Shown one piece after another: positions 43,224 to 51,100 of a DNA stretch of 64,000 nucleotides. Numbering within the stretch: the first letter of the stretch is position 1; each line of letters opens with the position of its first letter. The notes below the pieces were generated by a model. The model was not told the DNA's origin. It saw nothing but the letters and a program-made list of their open reading frames with translations, and did no database searches. The stretch is from an uncultured Saprospiraceae bacterium (lineage in GTDB: Bacteria; Bacteroidota; Bacteroidia; Chitinophagales; Saprospiraceae). A program made the translations under genes and the position numbers. The stretch lies in assembly GCA_937995755.1 (NCBI GenBank), contig CALKJD010000014.1, forward strand, positions 23,586-87,585. Direction: 5' to 3'.

Positions 43224-43273
43224 AAATACGCTTTTCAACTGTGTTTTCTGCTGCTACATTGATAGATATTTGT
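43224..43273 (+). promoter_or_regulatory. Upstream module of ECF sigma gene, shared with 44286-44335
   Basis: AAATACGCTTTTCAACTGTG at the 5' end and ATATTTGT at the 3' end, 50 bases overall. The same blocks at the same spacing occur at 44286-44335 before an OmpA-type gene. The 3' block resembles the TAnnTTTG -7 element; the 5' block may be an activator site. Confidence 0.5.
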
Positions 43274-43308
43274 GCTATAATAATTAATAAAATTATCAAT
43301 AGACAAGC

Positions 43309-43866
43309 ATGATTTCTACAGAGATACTACAAAAGGAAGAAGTCCTAGTAATCACATATCAATCAACAAAGTGTAATAAAGCTTTTGGAGAGTTGTATGA
43401 GATGTTCTACGGTCAACTTTTCGATTACGTCTGTAAGATTGCCAATAATACAGATGATGCCTTTGATATTACTCAGGAGACATTCATCAAAGCGGCGCAA
43501 GAGCTGCATAGCTTGAGGGTGCCTATTACTTTCAGATTTTGGCTGTTTAGAATAGCCAAGAACATGTGTATGAAAAACTACCGTAAAGCATCCAAACAAG
43601 CTTGTGATAGCTATGATACGGATAATGTGAGTCAAGACTATAGCACAATAGAAGCTATCGAGAAGGATGAAATACTTGAGCGTCTTGCTTTGGTATTGTC
43701 TACATTATCTCAGGAAGATCAAGATCTTTTATTGGCAAAGTACAGTGATGGCAAGTCAATAAAGGAAATAATGGAGTCAACTAGTCTGGGAAGTTCAGCG
43801 ATTAAAATGAAACTCATGAGAGCTAAAAGTAAAGTGATAGATAGATTAAGTCTTGATAGTTTATAA
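43309..43866 (+). CDS. ECF-type RNA polymerase sigma factor, no adjacent anti-sigma
   Basis: A 185-aa sigma-70 family ECF protein. Region 2 includes LYEMFYGQLFDYVCKIANNT, DDAFDITQETFIKAAQEL and FRFWLFRIAKNMC. Region 4 includes LSTLSQEDQDLLLAKYSDGK, SIKEIMESTSLGSSAIKMKL and RAKSK. No anti-sigma gene is next to it: upstream is an OmpA lipoprotein and downstream a 79-aa protein with a TGTGACC promoter. It is the best local candidate for the sigma factor that reads the twelve TGTGACC-N16-CTCT sites, since one lies 18 bases after its stop, but that is inference. Confidence 0.9.
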   Translation: MISTEILQKEEVLVITYQSTKCNKAFGELYEMFYGQLFDYVCKIANNTDDAFDITQETFIKAAQELHSLRVPITFRFWLFRIAKNMCMKNYRKASKQACDSYDTDNVSQDYSTIEAIEKDEILERLALVLSTLSQEDQDLLLAKYSDGKSIKEIMESTSLGSSAIKMKLMRAKSKVIDRLSLDSL

Positions 43867-43884
43867 TTAACTACAGTGAATTCT

Positions 43885-43914
43885 GTGACCAAATGATGTA
43901 TTTATACTCTCTTT
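43885..43914 (+). promoter_or_regulatory. TGTGACC-N16-CTCT promoter, 79-aa protein
   Basis: GTGACC, 16 bases, CTCTCTTT, an exact consensus match, ending 16 bases before ATG 43931. Confidence 0.75.
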
Positions 43915-43930
43915 GTTAAATACAGAGTTT

Positions 43931-44170
43931 ATGATACATACATTACAATTGAAATCAGAAGAGCTTCTTACTCCAGAATATTTCCATTTAAGAAATACAA
44001 TTGATCCAGAGGCGGATATCATTCATCTCGCGGTTACACATAGCCACTTACAAAATGTATCTACCGAAGATATCTATAAAAGTATCTTGAAGTTGGATGG
44101 AAAATATAGAACAGCATTTAGTAAATGGACAGCACCGGCAGTAAAGGTAAGGGTGATCAATCAACTCTAA
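43931..44170 (+). CDS. 79-aa protein of unknown function
   Basis: Start at ATG 43931 (MIHTLQLKSEELLTPEYF). A TTG start six codons earlier would lie inside the promoter and is rejected. No signal, no cysteine and no recognised domain; the sequence is mixed and looks globular (DPEADIIHLAVTHSHLQN, then STEDIYKSILKLDG). It is a single-gene unit with a consensus TGTGACC promoter and a terminator-like hairpin at 44203, just behind the ECF sigma gene. It could be a feedback partner of that sigma factor, which is speculation. Confidence 0.72.
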   Translation: MIHTLQLKSEELLTPEYFHLRNTIDPEADIIHLAVTHSHLQNVSTEDIYKSILKLDGKYRTAFSKWTAPAVKVRVINQL

Positions 44171-44202
44171 ATTAAAAAGTAATAACAGTTAGTAATATAT
44201 AC

Positions 44203-44234
44203 AAAGGAGACAAGACATAAATCTTGTCTCCTTT
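44203..44234 (+). terminator. Terminator-like hairpin after the 79-aa gene
   Basis: A 13-bp perfect stem AAAGGAGACAAGA/TCTTGTCTCCTTT with a 6-base loop; the T-run is short. Confidence 0.75.
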
Positions 44235-44285
44235 GCGTATTGGGATGTTTAGGATTGCATTTTCTAAGCGATTTACCTATTTGTA

Positions 44286-44335
44286 AAATACGCTTTTTAG
44301 CTGTTTTTAATAGGTGCAGGATCAATGATATTTGT
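44286..44335 (+). promoter_or_regulatory. Upstream module of OmpA-type gene, shared with 43224-43273
   Basis: AAATACGCTTTTTAGCTGTT at the 5' end and ATATTTGT at the 3' end, with the same 50-base span as the module before the ECF sigma gene. The 3' block ends 19 bases before ATG 44355. Confidence 0.5.
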
Positions 44336-44354
44336 AGTAACTAAAATATCTAAA

Positions 44355-45506
44355 ATGAAATATTTATTACTTTCTGCATTACAGTTTTGTGTTATGACTT
44401 GTACAGTGGCACAGGCTATTACTTTACAAGGAGTAGTTACTGATAATCGTAATAATTGTAAGCTCGATAATGTGGATATTACAATAACTGACGATAGAGG
44501 TACAACACCTTATATAATCCATACTGACAAGTTTGGTTTGTATAATTTTGAAGCAACATCAGGAGTCACTTATGAGTTTGATTTGTCTAGAGTGGCATAT
44601 GAAGATTTTACATCCTCTTTTAAAGTGGATAAAAAAGCAAAGGGCGAAATGGTGCATAATATGTCCATGCAAAGATTGCCAGGTTATGAGTTTCAGGCTG
44701 ATGTCAAAGAATTATTATCTATGGGCAAAGGCACAGATAAAAAGCTTGGTCAAGAGCTGAAAAATCTAAAAATAGAAATTTATAATAACACATCGGACAA
44801 GGAGATAAGAGTTACAGAAGACGATCCTAAAAACACTTTCGAAGCGAACTTTGAAAGAGGTAATCATTATACAATTCTAATTAGGAAGAAAGGATTTTTC
44901 GCTAAGAGAATAGAAGTTAATGTAGATATTTATGGATGTATACTTTGTTTTGAAGGCTTAGGAAATGAATATGCCCCTGAGATAGAGTCGGCTACAGAAG
45001 GTAACGATAGGGGTGTGTTGGTGGCAGAGATACCTATGAAAAAGATAGTAAAAAATGAAGCGATTAGACTTGATAATATTTATTATGATTATGATAAATG
45101 GAATATCAGAGCAGATGCCAAGCCAGCATTAGATAAGTTGGTCCAGACGTTGAAGAGAAACCCTATTGTCATTGAGTTAGGCTCACACACTGATAGTCGA
45201 GGTAAAGACGATTATAATGTATCCTTATCAGACAAGAGAGCAAAGTCAGCAGTAGATTATATCGTGTCAAGAGGAATCAAATCGCAACGAATAACAGCTA
45301 AGGGATATGGAGAATCTATGCCTCTGAATACATGTATAGATGGTGTGGAATGCACTGAAAAAGAATTTCAATTTAATAGAAGAACTGAATTCAAAGTGAC
45401 TGGATTTTTAGAAGAGACCAACTTCGCTAGAAAATCACTCAAAGAAATATTAGCAGAAGAAAAGCTAACTAAGAAACGACTCAAAGAGCAAATAGAAGGT
45501 ATCTAA
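44355..45506 (+). CDS. OmpA-family protein with carboxypeptidase-regulatory-like domain
   Basis: I use ATG 44355 (MKYLLLSALQ, 383 aa); the frame could extend ten codons upstream into the promoter module. The signal ends near CTVAQA. Residues about 20-105 form a CarboxypepD_reg-like beta-sandwich (LQGVVTDNRNNCKLDNVDIT). A second small domain follows (ENKNLKIEIYN-like). Residues about 235-370 form an OmpA peptidoglycan-binding domain (LDNIYYDYDKWNIRADAKPA, ELGSHTDSRG, SDKRAKSAVDYI, ITAKGYGES, NRRTEF). A Lys/Glu-rich helix ends the protein. Probably outer membrane or periplasmic, bound to peptidoglycan. Confidence 0.9.
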   Translation: MKYLLLSALQFCVMTCTVAQAITLQGVVTDNRNNCKLDNVDITITDDRGTTPYIIHTDKFGLYNFEATSGVTYEFDLSRVAYEDFTSSFKVDKKAKGEMVHNMSMQRLPGYEFQADVKELLSMGKGTDKKLGQELKNLKIEIYNNTSDKEIRVTEDDPKNTFEANFERGNHYTILIRKKGFFAKRIEVNVDIYGCILCFEGLGNEYAPEIESATEGNDRGVLVAEIPMKKIVKNEAIRLDNIYYDYDKWNIRADAKPALDKLVQTLKRNPIVIELGSHTDSRGKDDYNVSLSDKRAKSAVDYIVSRGIKSQRITAKGYGESMPLNTCIDGVECTEKEFQFNRRTEFKVTGFLEETNFARKSLKEILAEEKLTKKRLKEQIEGI

Positions 45507-45632
45507 TTCGAAGATGCCGTACGAGATTTACATAGTAATAATATAGGTGCTTCCACTGATTTTACTTGATCGCCATGCACTTACATTTGTTATATTATTC
45601 AAAGATTATAATTGTCAATAAAATATTTTAAT

Positions 45633-46298
45633 ATGAAAAAATTATCAATAGTATTAATATTCATCGTATCTGTATTTTCATTAGTTGCACAAGTGGAGGT
45701 AATGGAAGGCTCTAAGTCTATGGTGGAAGGAACATATAATGCGTACACAGTTACTTTGGAAGATGTAAGTAATGATGAAGCAGAAGATATGTGGAAAGAC
45801 TTTATGAAAGAGTTTAAGGCAAAAGTCAAAAAGGATAAAAAGGCTAAAATACATTTTTCGGATAATGTTCAAATGCCAAGTATTAGCTCAAACCCTGTAG
45901 ATGTATATGCCAGTATAAATGAAAGTAAAGGAAAATCTACCACAGTAAGTGTATGGTTTGATACTGGATCTGGATATGTTAATTCTATAGACATGGAAGC
46001 GCAATCTGAAACGGCCAATCAATTAGTGCAGGAATATGGTACTAAAGTGATGAGAAAGCACTCTGAAGATAAGCAAGAGAAAGCTGAGAAGATGCTTAAG
46101 GATGTAGTAAATGATGCCAAAAAGCTCGACGATAAGAATAAGGATCTTCGTGAGGATATCGCAAAGGCAAAGGAAAATATACTTAAGTGGGAAAAGGAGT
46201 TAGATCAGAATGAGGATGATATCAAAAAGAAGGCAAAGGATGTGGAGAAGCAAAAGGAATCAGTAGCGGAGGCGAAAGAAGTGACTAGAAAATATTAA
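45633..46298 (+). CDS. Exported protein with C-terminal coiled coil
   Basis: Start at ATG 45633 (MKKLSIVLIFIVSVFSLVAQ); the frame runs seven codons further up to a TTG that I reject. The 221-aa product has a signal peptide, a globular part (about 22-140) and a highly charged Lys/Glu coiled coil from about 145 to the end (KILKWEKELDQNEDDIKKKA region). I do not recognise the family. It is monocistronic, and the structured element at 46321-46378 follows it. It may be a periplasmic structural protein. Confidence 0.82.
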   Translation: MKKLSIVLIFIVSVFSLVAQVEVMEGSKSMVEGTYNAYTVTLEDVSNDEAEDMWKDFMKEFKAKVKKDKKAKIHFSDNVQMPSISSNPVDVYASINESKGKSTTVSVWFDTGSGYVNSIDMEAQSETANQLVQEYGTKVMRKHSEDKQEKAEKMLKDVVNDAKKLDDKNKDLREDIAKAKENILKWEKELDQNEDDIKKKAKDVEKQKESVAEAKEVTRKY

Positions 46299-46320
46299 TG
46301 GATATATAAGAGGATGATTT

Positions 46321-46378
46321 TGTTGGTGCTAGGCAGCTGTACATACTGCAAGGTTCTCGGTTGACCTAGCACCCAACA
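46321..46378. other. Branched hairpin after the coiled-coil gene
   Basis: An outer stem TGTTGGTGCTAGG/CCTAGCACCCAACA (one bulged C) encloses two small hairpins, GCAG/CTGC and AGGTT/GACCT, the second with a seven-base loop. This is a three-way junction. It resembles a shortened tRNA (7-bp GGTGCTA/TAGCACC acceptor-like stem followed by CA, and a T-arm-like hairpin) but has no D arm, and the loop in the anticodon position lacks U33. It probably serves as a terminator or structured 3' end. Confidence 0.45.
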
Positions 46379-46585
46379 TTATTATACTTTATAAATTTAA
46401 ATATGGTATGATTCGGATGTCCTGAAAAGAGCAGTCGAATTTACTTTTTAGAGTATAGGACAAAAGTGGTTAGATTAATAAATGAAACGATTTTTTCAAC
46501 TATGTATTTGGCCTATTGCTTGAGCTGTCAAATACTGTGTCAGTACAAATTATTATAGTATCTTCGAATTAACTTAAATTATTAC

Positions 46586-47179
46586 ATGAATTTAAACGAG
46601 CAAATAGTAAGCTTAATAGCGGCTAGGGACGAAAAAGGTCTTGCTCTGCTCTACAAAAATTATAGCGATACATTATATGGTATCGCTATTCGTGTTCTTA
46701 AGAATGAGCCATTTGCTGAGGATTGTATACAGAAGTCTTTGTTGAAGATCTGGAATGCCATAGATACATACGATGCTTCCAAATCTACATTATACACCTG
46801 GATGGCTCAAATAGTTAAGAATACGGCATTTGATATAAAGAGATTAAAATCCTTTCAAAAGGAAGAAAAAACCGAAACTATAGATCCGAGCGTATATAAG
46901 GATAGAGTAAACAACCAAGAACAAGGAGGAATCGATGTAGAAAACTTGCTTGGAAGTATAGACTCTAAATATAGTGAAGTGCTTTACTATCTCTATTTAG
47001 AAGGGTATTCGCAAAGCGAACTTTCAGAAAAGTTAGATATCCCATTGGGTACTATCAAGACTAGATCTAAGAAAGCGATCGATTTGTTAAGAGAAAAATT
47101 AAATTCAGAGAAGAATCTATTTCTAGGCTTTTTCTCTGTAGTATTAATCATAATAATATTGCTGTTATCAATAATATAA
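46586..47179 (+). CDS. ECF sigma factor with C-terminal membrane segment
   Basis: A 197-aa sigma-70 family protein of the SigK-like group. Region 2: LALLYKNYSDTLYGIAIRVL, AEDCIQKSLLKIWNAIDTYD and LYTWMAQIVKNTAFD. Region 4: YSEVLYYLYLEGYSQSELSE and LDIPLGTIKTRSKKAIDLLR. The C-terminus LFLGFFSVVLIIIILLLSII is a clear membrane helix, so the sigma factor would be anchored to the inner membrane unless cleaved. It precedes an RskA-type anti-sigma gene whose open frame overlaps its end. Confidence 0.9.
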   Translation: MNLNEQIVSLIAARDEKGLALLYKNYSDTLYGIAIRVLKNEPFAEDCIQKSLLKIWNAIDTYDASKSTLYTWMAQIVKNTAFDIKRLKSFQKEEKTETIDPSVYKDRVNNQEQGGIDVENLLGSIDSKYSEVLYYLYLEGYSQSELSEKLDIPLGTIKTRSKKAIDLLREKLNSEKNLFLGFFSVVLIIIILLLSII

Positions 47180-47958
47180 ACGACATACGAGAATCAGGGT
47201 TACTTGAGTATTATGCTCTTGGTCTGCTTAGTGATGCAGAGAAGGCAACAGTAGAAGGATACCTAGAACAATTTCCAGAGTTGCAGCAAGACTATTTGGA
47301 AATTCAGAAAAGTCTTCATGTGTACGCAGCAGCACAAGGGGTTAAACCACTTAAGGATCTATCTACAGATGTAATCAAGACGATAAAAGACAATAAGGGT
47401 ACTGAGAATGACCATAATCCAATGTCAGACAGATCTTCAGATCAAGAAGGGTGGTTCGGAGGATGGAAGTCTTTATTGCTTTCTGCACTTATAGCTTTAG
47501 GTGGGTTATTTTTCTTTTTGAACGTCAAAGGTGAATTGGATACTCTTCAAAAGAAATATGCTGTACTCCAAGAAGATTGTGACTCGATATCAAATTCACT
47601 TCATACTAGAATAGATATGTATGATCAGATATCTAGTAAGAGAAATACACCCATATTTTTTGCAGCAACAGATAATTACTCAGAAACCAAATTGATACTT
47701 CATTATAATCCCTCAGATAGACGAAATTATATTCAGGTATCTAATCTTCCTACTTTAGAAGCAGGACAGGCTTTTCAGTTATGGTCGCTCAAAGATGGTA
47801 TAGATCCCATTCCACTTACAGTATTTTCGAAAGAAGATGGAGATCTGATACCCGTAGATTTTGAGGAAGGAACAGGTACATATGCCATTACTATAGAAAA
47901 AGCCGGTGGCGTAGATTCTCCAACGCTCACTAGATTGATAGGCACAGCCGGAGTATAG
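47176..47958 (+). CDS. RskA-type anti-sigma factor, start codon unusual
   Basis: The protein-like frame begins before the first TTG (47281). INDIRESGLLEYYALGLLSD, then AEKATVEGYLEQFPELQQDY, is the zinc-less anti-sigma N-terminal domain and must be translated. Yet no ATG, GTG or TTG exists in this frame between the stop at 47068 and 47281. ATA at 47176 overlaps the sigma stop TAA; a G at 47178 would make ATGA, the classic coupled overlap. A single membrane helix (SLLLSALIALGGLFFFL) follows, then an RskA domain (YIQVSNLPTLEAGQAFQLWS). The start given here is inferred; the end is certain. Confidence 0.72.
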   Translation: MNDIRESGLLEYYALGLLSDAEKATVEGYLEQFPELQQDYLEIQKSLHVYAAAQGVKPLKDLSTDVIKTIKDNKGTENDHNPMSDRSSDQEGWFGGWKSLLLSALIALGGLFFFLNVKGELDTLQKKYAVLQEDCDSISNSLHTRIDMYDQISSKRNTPIFFAATDNYSETKLILHYNPSDRRNYIQVSNLPTLEAGQAFQLWSLKDGIDPIPLTVFSKEDGDLIPVDFEEGTGTYAITIEKAGGVDSPTLTRLIGTAGV

Positions 47959-48125
47959 TAGATTATAATAGATCTATCTTCGCTTTCGAGATATTGCACG
48001 TTAAGGAATTATCTAAAGGAATCAAACAAATATTTAGGTCGAAGGGTATATTTGGAGGAAACGAGTGCACTTTTGGTTCGCTATTTCGTTAGACGTGTAG
48101 CTTTTAACATATAGAGGTAAATTTA

Positions 48126-51100
48126 TTGAAAAAGAAGATAACTAGGTGGCTTTTAATTGCAGTACTAATATTATTAGTATTGTTGGTGGTTTTATACTTC
48201 GCCATTCAGATGCCTTCTGTCCAAAACTATGCTAAGGACAAAATACTATCAAGTATTTCAGAGCAATATAAAGCGGATTGGAGGATTGGTGATGTCAAGA
48301 TTGATTTTTTCGATGAAGTTGTAGCTCAAGATATATTGTTTTTAGATCAACAAAACGATACCTTGTTGGCAGCAGATAGGTTGTTAATAGATATCAGTTT
48401 GTTCAGCTTAATAGCTAAAGAGATCAATATTGATGAAGTCCAAATACAAGGATTGAGATCCAAGATATATGAACTTGATCATGGAGTGATGAATTTTGAT
48501 TTTCTGATTTCTGATAATGAGGATTCTAGTCAAACTGATTCGCAACAAGCCACTAGTGAAGGATGGACATTTTCTGTAGATAGAGTAGACTTGGTCCAGC
48601 CGTCAATCTATTATGCTACGGCCAGTCAACGAATCTCAGCAGATGTAGACGATCTTGTATTGGATATCAATACTTTGGACTTAGATTCGCAAAAGGTTGA
48701 TCTTTCGCTTTTCCAGATTATCAATGGAGATGTTGAAATGGAATCACTCTCCAATACTCAATCCAATGAGCCCTTTTCACTTCCTCAGTTAGGGTGGGAT
48801 ATTCAACTGGATATGCTAGACGTGCAGCAGTCTAGCTTTAATGTAGTTTCTGATACGCCTATATCTGTTTCGGATATTACTGTTGATATAACGGATGTGC
48901 GATATGCGGATACACAATTTGATTTAGATATTCAACAGATAAATGCAGAAGTACAAGATCTATTTACAATTAAGAACTCTAGGGGAAATGTGTCACTAAG
49001 TGGAGCCGATGTAAGTATATCTAATTTTATAATAGATACGGAAAGAGACAGATTGCGTGCAGAGTCATTGAAGTATAATATCAATACTCAATATGCAGAA
49101 TTTGAAGGCTTAATTTCTGACATAAGTGCTTTGAGTCTTAAGCAATTTCAATCTTTTATTCCCAATGGTATTAATCTAATCAAGAATACAAACCTTAGTT
49201 TACAAGCCCAAAATTTATCTTATTCTAGGGATAAATTAATTACCAAGGGGATAGTGTTGTCATATGGTAGGGCTATTGATTTGAGATCTAATCTGACTAT
49301 TGGAAATTTGGACAAGAGCAATCTGCAAATCACTGGAAATATATCTAGCCTCAGATCTGATTTGTTATTGCTGGATAGAATGATAGATGGTTTTTCTATT
49401 CCTGACAGTCTTTCACAGTTTAGGAGATTAGATGTAAGTGGAGCTGTAGACGGAACGCTGTCTGAGCTTAGAGTAAATAGATTGGACATAAAATTGGATG
49501 ATGTATTTTCTGCTAATATTAGTGGTATCATTAAGCATTTGGATAATTTGGATCAGCTAGAAATTGAAGCTCAGTTCCAAGATATGATTGCGGATATACA
49601 ACAGCTTCCAATTCCGAGCAATGAGGATGTAGCATTAGATAGTCTTGGGAAAATAAAATTTGATGGAAGGATAGTTGGGAACCTTCAAACGATGTCTATT
49701 GATGGATCATTTCAATCTGAATTGGGAGATCTTGCAACGGACATAACTCTGAGTAATCTTGATGACATAGATAATCTTATTTATAAGGGCGATTTATCAA
49801 TGAATAAATTTGAGATTGGAACACTATTTCGAAATCCAAATCTGAATAAAATAACTATAGCCACAGAGTTGGATGGACAAGGAATTGATTTTAGTAAGAT
49901 AGATACCAAACTGAAGGGAAGAATATCAGATTTTGCATTTAATGGTTATGATTATGCAGATGTAATCATTAACGCCGATGTATCAGATTCCAAGATCAAT
50001 GGACAATTAAGTATTGATGATAAGAATGTCAAGTTGTCGTACGATGGAATTATTTCATTCTTAGACGGACAGTCGATTTATAAATTTGAAGCGGATATAG
50101 ATACATTAAATCTTCAAGCACTAGGTTTTTATGGTAAGGAAGTGAGCGTAAGTGGGCAGTTGAAATCGGATTTTAAATTGCCGCTCAGACAAGGTTCTGA
50201 TGGATCTGTTAATTTGTATCACCTCAGGATATCTAATCCTAATGAAAGCTTCTACGAAGATTCCTTGTTGATGATGGCAGCCAAGAGGTCGGATTCTACT
50301 TTTATAGATATTAGAAGTGATTTCATGAGTTTTGATATAGATGGACAGTTTGGAATACGTGATTTGCCAAATGCATTTATGTCTTTAGCCGATCATTATA
50401 TCAATCTTGATACTTCGATGGTTTCGACAGAGTTACTTAGTCAGACGGCGAGTATAAAAGGTCAGCTGAAGACGCTGCTGCCTATGGATGTACTTTTGGT
50501 CGATAAACTTGTCCAAGCGCGTAATATTAGTTTTGATTTTGACTTTGATTTTGAGCAGCATAGCGGAGAAGGAAAACTAATAGCGGATAGTCTATATTAC
50601 GATAAATACTTTTCTGAAAACATGACTTTGAATATGAGTACTCAATCAGAAGTCCTCAGCGTAGATATACTTGGAAATAATAATGATGCTAACGGCATTG
50701 ATGTCCCTGTATTTTCATTGAGTAACGAACTTCGTGATCGAAAGTTGTACTCAACATTATTAGCTAAAGATGATGATGCTTTGCCTAAATTAAAGTTTAG
50801 TGCAGTAATCGAAAATACAGACGATGCATTGCAGATTTCATTGAAAGATAGTCTAGTCCTGAATCGAAAAGATTGGACGGCCAATAAAGATAATCTCATA
50901 AAGCTTTCAGATGGTAAGGTCATTATAAATGAACTTTCATTCACAGATCAGAATGAGTACTTGAAAATATACAGTACAGACGAAAATGGAAATGACATTT
51001 CCGTAGATTTTAAAAACTTTAATATTGGTCAGTTCACTACATTACTTACCAATGAGCCAACTAAGCTCAGTGGCTATATAGATGGAGAGATAGAAATAAA

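Noticed and set aside
46325..46375. tRNA gene
   Set aside because: Acceptor- and T-arm-like parts exist, but there is no D arm, the loop lacks U33 and the length is about 50 bases.
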